Source of the DNA: Verrucomicrobiales bacterium
GTDB lineage: Bacteria; Verrucomicrobiota; Verrucomicrobiia; Verrucomicrobiales; DEV007
DNA: 21,923 nucleotides
Assembly: GCA_002708885.1 (NCBI GenBank)
Contig: PAPL01000074.1
Coordinates: forward strand, 41,771-63,693
Direction: 5' to 3'
The notes under the pieces were generated by a model, which saw only the letters and a program-made list of their open reading frames with translations, ran no database searches and was not told the origin of the DNA. Position numbers and translations under genes: made by a program. The first letter of the stretch is position 1, and the number at the start of each line of letters is the position of its first letter. This document shows, one piece after another, positions 6,188 to 13,056 of this stretch.

Positions 6188-7423
6188 TTACCCAGTGGAT
6201 GTCACTGTCGACGGTTGGTTTTGACCGGATCTCCATGTTTTCTGCACAATTTCAGTTATTTCTATGAATTCGTCCCCGTCTTCGGTTTTGATCCATTTGA
6301 GTCTTACAATAGGAAAATATTCTTCTCCCCATTCAAATTGCTTTTCAGAAAATTCAGCTATTTTGGAATCCCTTGCAGCAAAAACAAATGCCTCTTCTCC
6401 ATGGATAGGGGGTTGAATTCTAAAGCATATTTTTGATCCTATTTGAGGGATTCCTGAGCCAAAAAAATGTGCCCTTTCCAGTTTTGTATAGAAAGTCATT
6501 TCTTCTAGTTGGAAATTTTGAAGAAAATTTCCTAATAAATTTTCATTAAACTGTATAAAAGATGACCAACTGACCTTCCAGCCTGATTCCGTGTTCTCTA
6601 AATAGACAGGGAAAGGTTCATTCTGCTGTTTAGTAGTTACTTGAAAGATTCTAAAATAAGAATCTCCACTAGATAAGGCAGTGTTTTCTGTGTTTGATAC
6701 TATCTCTGCTTCTTCAATGGTTATCGGGTTTTCTTTATAGTATTCAATGATTTTAGGCAGTAACTTTTCAGAATTCAGGATGTGACGAGTCCTTTCATTC
6801 AGGTTAGATGCCTTAAGGAATTTTTCTAGAGTGAGATGAGCGGCATCAATTTGAATGATGGGAGTGACTGTGTTTTCTTTTCCGATTATATCAGAATCTT
6901 CCTGATCAGTTTCATCTTTATTAGGAAGAGTAGCATTGGCGATATCTCCAGTCCCGGTAGGATTATCGACTATTTCTTTAGGGGGATCTTGTTGAATATT
7001 TCCCTCAGGTCCTTTCCATAGGTTAATGGCATAGATGGCTGAGGCAATAATCAGGGATATGGACGTTATAAATATTAACTTATTTGTGGTTTTCTTTTTC
7101 CGGTAAGGTTTTGGAATAGGATTCAGATCAACGTCTGTGTCTCTGTCTGCGCTAAGAACATCATCTAAGCTTTCACGCGCTGATGCATGCGTATGTTTTT
7201 TCTGGGGAGATTTTTTTTTCCTTATTAGTTCGTTCGGATTGTGATTATCCAAAAAAGATTTACCAATGTTGAGTGGAGTGTTTTGCTCTGTAGTGGGGGC
7301 TTTGATTTTTGATTTGCAACTGGGGCATGGGCCTTCGATTCCAATGAGCTTGGATGTGATTTTAAGTTTCGCATTGCATTTTGGGCAATGGAAGGTGATT
7401 GCACTATCACGAGTTAGTTGCAT
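6188..7423 (-). CDS. Zinc-ribbon, single-pass membrane protein of unknown function
   Basis: 411 residues. The N terminus is a two-knuckle zinc ribbon (CPKC at Cys13/Cys16, CPSC at Cys33/Cys36, with CNAKL and GIEGPCPSCKSKI around them). A basic, charged linker (about 60-113) leads to one membrane helix (about 115-135). The C-terminal part (about 185-395) is a mixed alpha/beta region after an acidic spacer, with FRIFQVTTKQQNEPFPVYLE (257-276), GWKVSWSSF (281-289) and a late segment rich in aromatic residues. The N-terminal ribbon is probably cytoplasmic, with the rest outside. I do not recognise the C-terminal domain; the W-K-V-x-W pattern recalls small secreted domains found in PVC-group proteins, but that is only an impression. 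It is convergent with the rhodanese gene and possibly follows dacA. Confidence 0.8.
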   Translation of the reverse strand: MQLTRDSAITFHCPKCNAKLKITSKLIGIEGPCPSCKSKIKAPTTEQNTPLNIGKSFLDNHNPNELIRKKKSPQKKHTHASARESLDDVLSADRDTDVDLNPIPKPYRKKKTTNKLIFITSISLIIASAIYAINLWKGPEGNIQQDPPKEIVDNPTGTGDIANATLPNKDETDQEDSDIIGKENTVTPIIQIDAAHLTLEKFLKASNLNERTRHILNSEKLLPKIIEYYKENPITIEEAEIVSNTENTALSSGDSYFRIFQVTTKQQNEPFPVYLENTESGWKVSWSSFIQFNENLLGNFLQNFQLEEMTFYTKLERAHFFGSGIPQIGSKICFRIQPPIHGEEAFVFAARDSKIAEFSEKQFEWGEEYFPIVRLKWIKTEDGDEFIEITEIVQKTWRSGQNQPSTVTSTG

Positions 7424-7440
7424 GACGGAAATATCCTTTT

Positions 7441-7478
7441 TTAATCTTACTAAATATTTAAATATTATAAAAGATTAA
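7441..7478 (-). repeat. Nested AT-rich palindrome in the leader of the zinc-ribbon gene
   Basis: Outer arms TTAATCTT (7441-7448) and AAGATTAA (7471-7478) are perfect 8-bp inverted repeats. Between them, separated by four mismatched bases on each side, lies the perfect 14-bp palindrome AATATTTAAATATT (7453-7466). It is centred about 36 bases upstream of the start codon of the minus-strand zinc-ribbon gene, so it could be an operator or a 5' leader hairpin. Confidence 0.5.
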
Positions 7479-7504
7479 GCAATACAAAATATTCTGCTCA
7501 GACC

Positions 7505-7551
7505 CCTATAATTTAAGCGGAAAACGATTATGCGAGTATTAAATTATAAGG
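7505..7551 (-). repeat. Inverted repeat just after dacA (terminator-like or promoter element)
   Basis: Arms TATAATTTAA (7507-7516) and TTAAATTATA (7539-7548) are perfect 10-bp inverted repeats. They extend to CC/GG with one bulged base, around a 22-base interior. The repeat starts 15 bases past the dacA stop on the minus strand. No T-run follows, so a Rho-independent terminator is not certain; each arm also contains a TATAAT on one strand or the other. Confidence 0.4.
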
Positions 7552-7565
7552 AATACACCGTATAA

Positions 7566-8459
7566 CTAAGACTTTATTCCTAATCCCCAGTGCAAGAGCT
7601 TTTCTGAATCATTCCAGATATTACTGGAATTGCTGCCGAGGATAACCACTATTATTTCTTTATGTCCATTCTTCCCTGAGCTGATCAGACACTTTCCACT
7701 GGCATTCGTGTACCCTGTCTTTAGTCCGTTACAGTATTTAGAGCGGTGAAGGAGTTTGTTAGTGTTATTGAATGTGGTTTTTTTTCCATTCGCAAAACGG
7801 AAAGGGAGTCTTTTGATGCGAGTGATGGACCTAATGGTTCTGTGGTAGTAAGCGGCCCTAGCTAATATTCCTATGTCTCTTGCAGTTGAATATTGGCCCG
7901 TTGCTGTGAGGCCATGAGGATTTTTGAAATTCGAGTTATTCATTCCTAACCGTCTAGCTTTAGCATTCATTGCATGTGCAAATGCTTCCTGCGAACCAGA
8001 ATGATTTCTAGCAAGGCAACGAGCTACATCATTTCCGCTACGGACCAGTAGGGCTGCTATGAGATCAGATTTTCTGTATGTCTGTCCAGATTGAATGTAG
8101 ATCTTTGATGGTTCTACCCATGTATCACTTTTAGAAACTGTGACACTTTCATTCATGTGTCCTTTTTCCAGAGATAAAAGTGCTGTTAGTAATTTTTGAG
8201 TGCTTGCTACTGGCCGCTTCTCATCAGCGCGTTTTGCATATAGGGCTTTACCTGTTCTGGCATCAATTACAATAGCGGCTTTACCTATGATTCTGGGCGG
8301 AGGAGTACTTGGTCGTGTAACTCTAAGTGCATTCGCGGCACTTCTGTTAGCGGCAAATATTGATTTGCCTGGCGATTTGCTTGACTGAGCGAGAACGGAG
8401 GTTGCCGAGATAAGCGATAGGAATATTGATAATCTTACTAAATTTCCGAGAAGGTGCAC
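7566..8459 (-). CDS. D-alanyl-D-alanine carboxypeptidase, peptidase S11 family
   Basis: 297 residues. It trims the terminal D-Ala of peptidoglycan stem peptides in the periplasm. A signal peptide (about 1-24, SVLAQ) precedes the penicillin-binding fold with all three motifs: STQK (Ser86 nucleophile, Lys89), SGN (141-143) and KTG (247-249). DARTGKALYAKRADEKRPVAS (66-86) is also family-typical. At 297 residues it lacks the C-terminal amphipathic membrane anchor domain of long DacA/PBP5 proteins, so it is probably soluble or loosely attached, resembling PBP7-like enzymes. The start codon is GTG (8457-8459 read in reverse), with no ribosome binding site. It is divergent from lexA across a 211-base spacer. 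Confidence 0.93.
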   Translation of the reverse strand: MHLLGNLVRLSIFLSLISATSVLAQSSKSPGKSIFAANRSAANALRVTRPSTPPPRIIGKAAIVIDARTGKALYAKRADEKRPVASTQKLLTALLSLEKGHMNESVTVSKSDTWVEPSKIYIQSGQTYRKSDLIAALLVRSGNDVARCLARNHSGSQEAFAHAMNAKARRLGMNNSNFKNPHGLTATGQYSTARDIGILARAAYYHRTIRSITRIKRLPFRFANGKKTTFNNTNKLLHRSKYCNGLKTGYTNASGKCLISSGKNGHKEIIVVILGSNSSNIWNDSEKLLHWGLGIKS

Positions 8460-8648
8460 TGATGATATAGAGTCTTTTTTGGTTATAAGTTGTGGTTATT
8501 CCGAATGGCTACTTGTCGGGTTTAAGTTTGAATGTGAATTGATTTCCAATGTAATCGAGTAAAATACTTAACATAAGTTGAATTTCATATAACCTTGAAT
8601 AATAACTAAAACAAAAAAAACCTTGCAGAAAGTATAAATTTCAGATAC
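8460..8648. promoter_or_regulatory. Divergent promoter region between dacA and lexA
   Basis: An AT-rich intergenic stretch without an open frame. It holds three TTGAAT hexamers (8528-8533, 8578-8583, 8595-8600) and a TATAAA (8633-8638) that could serve lexA. The second TTGAAT has a loose -10 (TAATAA, 8600-8605) at 16 bases. No single promoter can be fixed by eye. Confidence 0.35.
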
Positions 8649-8668
8649 TGTTCTAAAGAACACTGTTC
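8649..8668 (+). promoter_or_regulatory. LexA-binding site (SOS box) at lexA
   Basis: TGTTC-TAAA-GAACA (8649-8662) is a perfect palindrome ending 8 bases before the lexA ATG, with a further TGTTC half site (8664-8668) that overlaps it as GAAC-ACT-GTTC. I recall TGTTC-N4-GAACA as the motif reported for verrucomicrobial LexA. The placement over the likely transcription or translation start fits autorepression. Confidence 0.8.
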
Positions 8669-8670
8669 TT

Positions 8671-9288
8671 ATGCTTACTGATAGACAACAGCAACTGCTC
8701 GAATTTCTAAGAGAATACCATTCCAGTCATGGGCTAATGCCGTCCACGCGAGAAATCCAAAACCATTTTGGCTTTGCCAGTCAAACCGCGGCCGTTAGCC
8801 ATTTGCGTGCATTGGAAAAGAAGGGTGTCATTCAGAGAGTAGCAGGTAAGGCCAGGGCCCTGATTTTTCCTGAACAACTGGAAAGGGAGGAGATTGTTGA
8901 TATCCCCATCTATGGACACATTGCCGCAGGAATGGCATCGGAAACAGAACAGGAGCAGGAAGGATGTGTGTCGATTGATGTTACGTCACTTGGGGTTCCG
9001 CGTAATGCTAAAACTTTTGCTCTTAAGGTCAGAGGTGACTCAATGATTGATGCTCATATACTCTCCGGCGATTGCGTGATACTGGAATTACGTGAGCCAA
9101 GAAGAGGTGATGTTGTTGCAGCACTGATTGATGGTGAAACAACGCTGAAGCGATATGTTATAAATGATGGCTTACCTTATTTGCAAGCGGAGAATGAAAT
9201 GTATCCTGATTTGATTCCAGTCAGAGAGCTTGTCATTCAGGGGGTCATGGTAGCTCTGTTGCGACAGGGTGAAGGAAAAGTTGCTTAA
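8671..9288 (+). CDS. lexA: LexA repressor, SOS response regulator with autoprotease domain
   Basis: 205 residues, the usual length. The N-terminal winged helix starts MLTDRQQQLLEFLREY and includes PSTREIQNHFGFASQTAAVSHLRALEKKG (24-52), the DNA-reading helix. The C-terminal S24 peptidase domain has the cleavage site Ala86-Gly87 (HIAAGMA), nucleophile Ser124 (GDSM) and general base Lys160 (TTLKRY). RecA-activated self-cleavage would release SOS genes. The promoter carries its own SOS box, so autoregulation is expected. The ATG at 8671 fits the family N terminus; the box occupies the place where a Shine-Dalgarno sequence would be, so translation may be leaderless or SD-independent. Convergent with the rhomboid gene 18 bases downstream. 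Confidence 0.97.
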   Translation: MLTDRQQQLLEFLREYHSSHGLMPSTREIQNHFGFASQTAAVSHLRALEKKGVIQRVAGKARALIFPEQLEREEIVDIPIYGHIAAGMASETEQEQEGCVSIDVTSLGVPRNAKTFALKVRGDSMIDAHILSGDCVILELREPRRGDVVAALIDGETTLKRYVINDGLPYLQAENEMYPDLIPVRELVIQGVMVALLRQGEGKVA

Positions 9289-9306
9289 TTTTCTTGTTAA
9301 AATAGT

Positions 9307-9909
9307 TCAGACTTTGATAATGGCCTTGCGTTTTTTCTTTGCCGGAGCCGGTGTTACAAGTGCAGCTGAGATGATCCCGCTGATGAATCCAAAGAAGTGG
9401 CCGTGCCAAGAAATGCCATTCTTCTGGTAGAGTAATGTGAGTATGAGTGCTCCATAAAATATGGTGGCAATTAATGCGACTAGGCACCACTTAATACTTC
9501 TGGAAAACCATGCCTGCATGAGGAGAAACCCAAGATAACTGAAAATTAGTATACTTGAACCAACATGAACGGTACCTTCTTTTGCAAAGGTCCATATGCC
9601 CATTCCGGAAATGATGGTGGATAATATGCTGGTAAAAATAAAACGTCCACGGCCACTCAATAATACGAGCCCTCCGAGAGCTAAGAATGGTAGGGTGTTT
9701 CCTATCAGATGCTGGTAATTTACGTGCAGAAAAGGGGCTGCGAATATTCCCAGAATACCTTCCAATTCCTTTGCTTTGATGCCGTAATTTAATGTGAAAC
9801 TCCAGTCAGGTATGTTTTGATCAATGGTTGTGATGATCCAGAAAATAATTACAATACTGAATAATAAAAGAGAGTTATCGAAGAATGGGTTACGTTTTGT
9901 TTTTCCCAT
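9307..9909 (-). CDS. Rhomboid-family intramembrane serine protease
   Basis: 200 residues, about six membrane helices. Motifs: HLIGN (His67, Asn71; the HxxxN oxyanion pair), VGSSI with the likely nucleophile Ser119 in a GxS setting (117-119), and SWHGHFFGFISG (168-178) with His171 as catalytic partner. The loop between helices 1 and 2 carries NYGIKAKELEGILGIFAAPFLHVNY, typical of the L1 region. The catalytic dyad appears complete, so it should be active. Isoleucine follows the Ser where GlpG has glycine. The substrate is unknown. The C terminus is strongly basic (KKKRKAIIK), implying a cytoplasmic tail. Its start is 43 bases from the divergent gluQ start. Confidence 0.88.
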   Translation of the reverse strand: MGKTKRNPFFDNSLLLFSIVIIFWIITTIDQNIPDWSFTLNYGIKAKELEGILGIFAAPFLHVNYQHLIGNTLPFLALGGLVLLSGRGRFIFTSILSTIISGMGIWTFAKEGTVHVGSSILIFSYLGFLLMQAWFSRSIKWCLVALIATIFYGALILTLLYQKNGISWHGHFFGFISGIISAALVTPAPAKKKRKAIIKV

Positions 9910-9952
9910 GAGGTTACAATGATACGAAAACCTATGTTCTTAAACATAAAAA

Positions 9953-10786
9953 ATGGTCATCACTAGATTTGCACCTAGCCCAACAGGCCGTTTGCACATG
10001 GGGCATGCTTACTCTGCTCTGTTTGCGTCCTCTTTAGCTGCTGATGAGGGGGGTAAATTTTTGCTTAGAATCGAAGATATTGATACGAGCCGCTGCAGGG
10101 AGGAATACACTGAAGGGATTTATGAGGATCTTGAGTGGTTGGGGATCCGTTGGAAATCTGATGTTTTAATTCAATCGAACAGATTCGATGCATATAGGAA
10201 ATCAATAAATCTACTCCGTGAGATGGGAGTATTGTACCCGTGCTTCTGCAGTCGGAAGAAGATCGAGGCAGAACAATCCGATGCGGGGCTTGCTCCTCAT
10301 GGATCAGGTTTACCGAAGTATTCTGGTCACTGTCGCAAAATAGGATCTAAGACTAGAAGAGATAGAATTGCTCAAGGAGATCCTCATTCATGGAGACTTG
10401 ACTGTTCTGCGGCATTTTCTATTACCGGTAAGTTGATGTGGTTTGACCGGTTAGCTGGTGAAATTATTGTGGACCCTTCAATTTTGGGTGATGTTATCAT
10501 CTCAAGAAAAGATATAGCTACGAGTTATCATTTAGCTGTCACTTTGGATGATGCGGAACAGGGTGTCACTTTGATTTCTCGTGGTCAGGACTTGATGGAG
10601 TCTACTCACGTTCACCGGCTATTACAGTGTCTTTTGCAACTTCCTGTTCCACATTGGTATCACCATGAACTGATCAAAGATGAAGAAGGTAGGCGGTTCT
10701 CTAAGCGTGCCGGTAGTCTGACGTTGAAAGAAATGAGGGATTCTGGTATTAGGCCTGAGGATTTGAGGAAGGAATTAGGATTTTAA
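9953..10786 (+). CDS. gluQ: Glutamyl-Q tRNA(Asp) synthetase
   Basis: 277 residues, a truncated glutamyl-tRNA synthetase paralogue that attaches glutamate to queuosine at the wobble position of tRNA(Asp). Seen: RFAPSPTGRLHMGHA (5-19) with the HIGH-type signature HMGH (15-18), RIEDIDTSR (39-47), the zinc site Cys97/Cys99/Tyr123/Cys127 (CFC...KYSGHC), and the KMSKS-like FSKRAG (249-254). The anticodon-binding domain of full GltX is absent, which with the zinc site marks GluQ rather than GltX. No Shine-Dalgarno sequence precedes the ATG. It is probably co-transcribed with the following cyclophilin and Rieske genes (69-base gap). Confidence 0.94.
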   Translation: MVITRFAPSPTGRLHMGHAYSALFASSLAADEGGKFLLRIEDIDTSRCREEYTEGIYEDLEWLGIRWKSDVLIQSNRFDAYRKSINLLREMGVLYPCFCSRKKIEAEQSDAGLAPHGSGLPKYSGHCRKIGSKTRRDRIAQGDPHSWRLDCSAAFSITGKLMWFDRLAGEIIVDPSILGDVIISRKDIATSYHLAVTLDDAEQGVTLISRGQDLMESTHVHRLLQCLLQLPVPHWYHHELIKDEEGRRFSKRAGSLTLKEMRDSGIRPEDLRKELGF

Positions 10787-10854
10787 ATTTCTCTTAATTC
10801 ACCTTTTCTTTGCTAACTTTTGTTTAGAAGCTAAGATCACATTTCTGAAATATT

Positions 10855-11355
10855 ATGATAGAAGATATTAAAATAACGATGAGGACGGATAAAGGGAACT
10901 TATCCATTACAATTAATGCGGCTGATACCCCAATAACCGCAGCTAGTTTTTTGAACCTTGCTTCTCGTGGATATTATGATGGGATTATTTTCCATCGAGT
11001 AATACCAAATTTCATGATCCAGGGAGGTGATCCGACTGGCACAGGCTCTGGAGGTCCTGGTTATCAGTTTGAGGATGAATGTTCAAGTTCTCTCAGGCAT
11101 GATAAACCTGGGATTCTTTCAATGGCTAATGCCGGCCCAGGAACTAATGGCAGTCAATTTTTCATTACTCATGGACCCCAACCTCATCTGGATGGGAAGC
11201 ATACTGTTTTTGGTTATGTGACTGAGGGGCAGGACATCGTAGATTCCATTGAACAAGGGGATTCTATTTTAGCAATCGATGTGCATGATTCGACTGAGGC
11301 GCTATTTTCTCAGGAATCATCTAGGATTGAAGAATGGAATAAGGCACTTGATTGA
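10855..11355 (+). CDS. Peptidyl-prolyl cis-trans isomerase, cyclophilin type
   Basis: 166 residues, single cyclophilin domain with no signal peptide, so cytoplasmic. Active-site elements are present: FHRVIPNFMIQGGDPTGTGSGG (46-67), with the catalytic Arg48, Phe53 and Gln56; ANAGPGTNGSQFFIT (91-105), with Gln101-Phe102; and HLDGKHTVFG (111-120), with His111 where cyclophilin A has Trp and His116. It speeds proline isomerisation during folding. The C-terminal extension (about 145-166) is acidic and helical. The Rieske gene starts 7 bases after its stop. Confidence 0.95.
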   Translation: MIEDIKITMRTDKGNLSITINAADTPITAASFLNLASRGYYDGIIFHRVIPNFMIQGGDPTGTGSGGPGYQFEDECSSSLRHDKPGILSMANAGPGTNGSQFFITHGPQPHLDGKHTVFGYVTEGQDIVDSIEQGDSILAIDVHDSTEALFSQESSRIEEWNKALD

Positions 11356-11362
11356 ATTTTTG

Positions 11363-11686
11363 ATGGCTGTGGAGCGCCATATTATCTGTAAGCCTGATGC
11401 TGTGCCGGAGGGTCAGGGCAAAGCTTTTACCGTGAATGGTATGAGTGTTGCGGTGTTTAATGTGGAAGGTGAGTTTTTTGCTTTAGAGGACAGGTGCAGC
11501 CATATAAATGTTCCTATTTCTGACGGATATGTTCATAAGAGAGAACTTTGTGTTGCTTGTCCATGGCACGGAGCGGAATTCGATTTAAGGACGGGTAAAG
11601 TATTGACCCCTCCGGCATGCGAGAACATTAATGCCTATCCGGTTTTTGTTAAGGAAGGGAATGTGGTTCTCGAAGTGGGAGAATAA
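11363..11686 (+). CDS. Rieske-type [2Fe-2S] ferredoxin
   Basis: 107 residues from the ATG at 11363. An in-frame upstream ATG at 11279 lies inside the cyclophilin gene and would add a non-conserved N terminus, so it was not used. The Rieske fold is clear: DRCSHINVPISDGY (43-56) gives Cys45 and His47, and CPWHGAEFDLRTGKV (66-80) gives Cys66 and His69, the CxH...CxxH cluster ligands. PPACENINAYPVFVKEGNVVLE (83-104) is the closing strand pair. No membrane helix and no oxygenase domain, so it is a small soluble electron carrier like those of dioxygenase systems or the NirD type. The partner is not in the window. Confidence 0.93.
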   Translation: MAVERHIICKPDAVPEGQGKAFTVNGMSVAVFNVEGEFFALEDRCSHINVPISDGYVHKRELCVACPWHGAEFDLRTGKVLTPPACENINAYPVFVKEGNVVLEVGE

Positions 11687-11697
11687 TAGCTCTTTTT

Positions 11698-12939
11698 CTA
11701 CTGTTCTGAGGGTTCGGATTTTGGCAGGACAAATTTCAATGTCATTCCCTGCACGGCAATACTGAATATGACAACGACATAAGTGGCAGTCAGTAGTAGA
11801 TCCCTTTCAGGGCCTTTAGGTATTGAAAGGGCAAGGGCCAGAGAAATTCCCCCGCGAAGGCCTCCCCAGGTAAGAGCTCGGATGACTCCTTTACTGAAGG
11901 ATCTTCGTTTTTTAAGTAGGAAAACAGGCAATGAAACAGCGAACATTCTAGTAGATAGGATGAGTGGAATAGCGATGATTCCGAAGACAAGGAAAAGGAA
12001 ATTGAACTCTAGAGCTAAAATTTCCAGTCCGATGATTAGAAATAAGATAGCATTAAGTATTTCGTCGATCAGTTCCCAGAACGAGTCTAAATGTTCTTCT
12101 GTTTTTGGTGACATTGCCAGTAGCCGCCCTTGATTTCCTATCATAAGGCCCGCAACGACCATCGCTAACGGGCCCGAAGTGTGTAGATGCTGTGCCAGTG
12201 CATATCCTCCAGTCACAAGGGCCAACGTTATGAGGATTTCTACTTGGTACTGATCAATGTTTTTCAGCATCGAGAAAGCGATCAGGCCCAGAATGAAACC
12301 TAAGCCCAGTCCTCCAAACACTTCAAAGAGGAACAATTTTGTTATTTCGGAACCGTTTGGGTTCATGTCGCCAGTGATAATTCCGAGGATACTGATAAAG
12401 ACAACGACTCCTACTCCATCGTTGAAAAGGGATTCGCCTGTTATTTTCGTTTCAAGTGATTTCGGTGCACCTGCTTTTTTTAGGATGCCTAGAACAGCCA
12501 CGGGATCGGTCGGAGAAATCGGTGCCCCAAATAAAAGGCAATATAAATAGCTTATCTCAAAATTTAATGTTTTAAGTATCAGGTAGCTGGCACTGCCTAC
12601 GACGAAAGTTGAGATAATGACTCCGAAAGTGGCAAGAATTGCAATTAGCCAACGCTCTTTCGATAGGTCTTGTAATTTTACATGTAGTGCTCCCGCAAAG
12701 AGCAGATAGCTGAGCATGATACTGAGTAAGGTCTCATCGAGCTCCACATTTTCGACAAAATTCTTAGCATATTCAGAGAACTCAGGTTTGAACTGTCCCA
12801 CAATAATGATGGCTAAGGAGAAGAGTAAACCAAGCAACATTAAACCGATGGTTGTCGGCAGCTTAATGTATCGATAATTGAGGTAACCAAAAATGGCGGC
12901 TAGTGATATTAAGACTGCAATAATGTCAAAGGGTTGCAT
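11698..12939 (-). CDS. Na+/H+ (cation/proton) antiporter, CPA1 family
   Basis: 413 residues, about 12 membrane helices. Family motifs: FGAPISPTDPVAVLGILKKAG (137-157), with the discontinuous helix, and GESLFNDGVGVVVFISILG (168-186), with the ion-binding Asn173-Asp174 pair that marks CPA1/NhaP-type exchangers. A long basic loop and the RALTWGGLRGGISLALALS segment (355-373) are also typical. There is no C-terminal regulatory domain (no TrkA-C/RCK), so it is a minimal transporter exporting Na+ or K+ for H+. The first in-frame ATG is used; no Shine-Dalgarno sequence. It is divergent from the kinase gene across 117 bases and convergent with the Rieske gene. Confidence 0.93.
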   Translation of the reverse strand: MQPFDIIAVLISLAAIFGYLNYRYIKLPTTIGLMLLGLLFSLAIIIVGQFKPEFSEYAKNFVENVELDETLLSIMLSYLLFAGALHVKLQDLSKERWLIAILATFGVIISTFVVGSASYLILKTLNFEISYLYCLLFGAPISPTDPVAVLGILKKAGAPKSLETKITGESLFNDGVGVVVFISILGIITGDMNPNGSEITKLFLFEVFGGLGLGFILGLIAFSMLKNIDQYQVEILITLALVTGGYALAQHLHTSGPLAMVVAGLMIGNQGRLLAMSPKTEEHLDSFWELIDEILNAILFLIIGLEILALEFNFLFLVFGIIAIPLILSTRMFAVSLPVFLLKKRRSFSKGVIRALTWGGLRGGISLALALSIPKGPERDLLLTATYVVVIFSIAVQGMTLKFVLPKSEPSEQ

Positions 12940-13056
12940 ATTATTAATGGATTAATCATTTTATTTCTAAATGCAGATTTGCTGTGGTCAAGTCTGAGCC
13001 TCTTATGTAGTAACATTTTTGCCTCGAGTTTTTCCGATAATGAGCCAGTATTAATT

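Noticed and set aside
9289..9306. Terminator between lexA and the rhomboid gene
   Set aside because: Only weak A/T pairing (ATTTT with AAAAT) is present, not enough to support a hairpin terminator.
11279..11362. Longer Rieske protein starting inside the cyclophilin gene
   Set aside because: The extra residues are a shadow of the cyclophilin C terminus and are not Rieske-like; the ATG at 11363 gives a complete domain.
12934..13056. Longer N terminus of the kinase from the ATG at 12934
   Set aside because: It overlaps the divergent antiporter start and adds a hydrophobic leader that would place the kinase domain outside the membrane, contradicting the downstream transmembrane helix. The ATG at 13057 gives a normal kinase N terminus.
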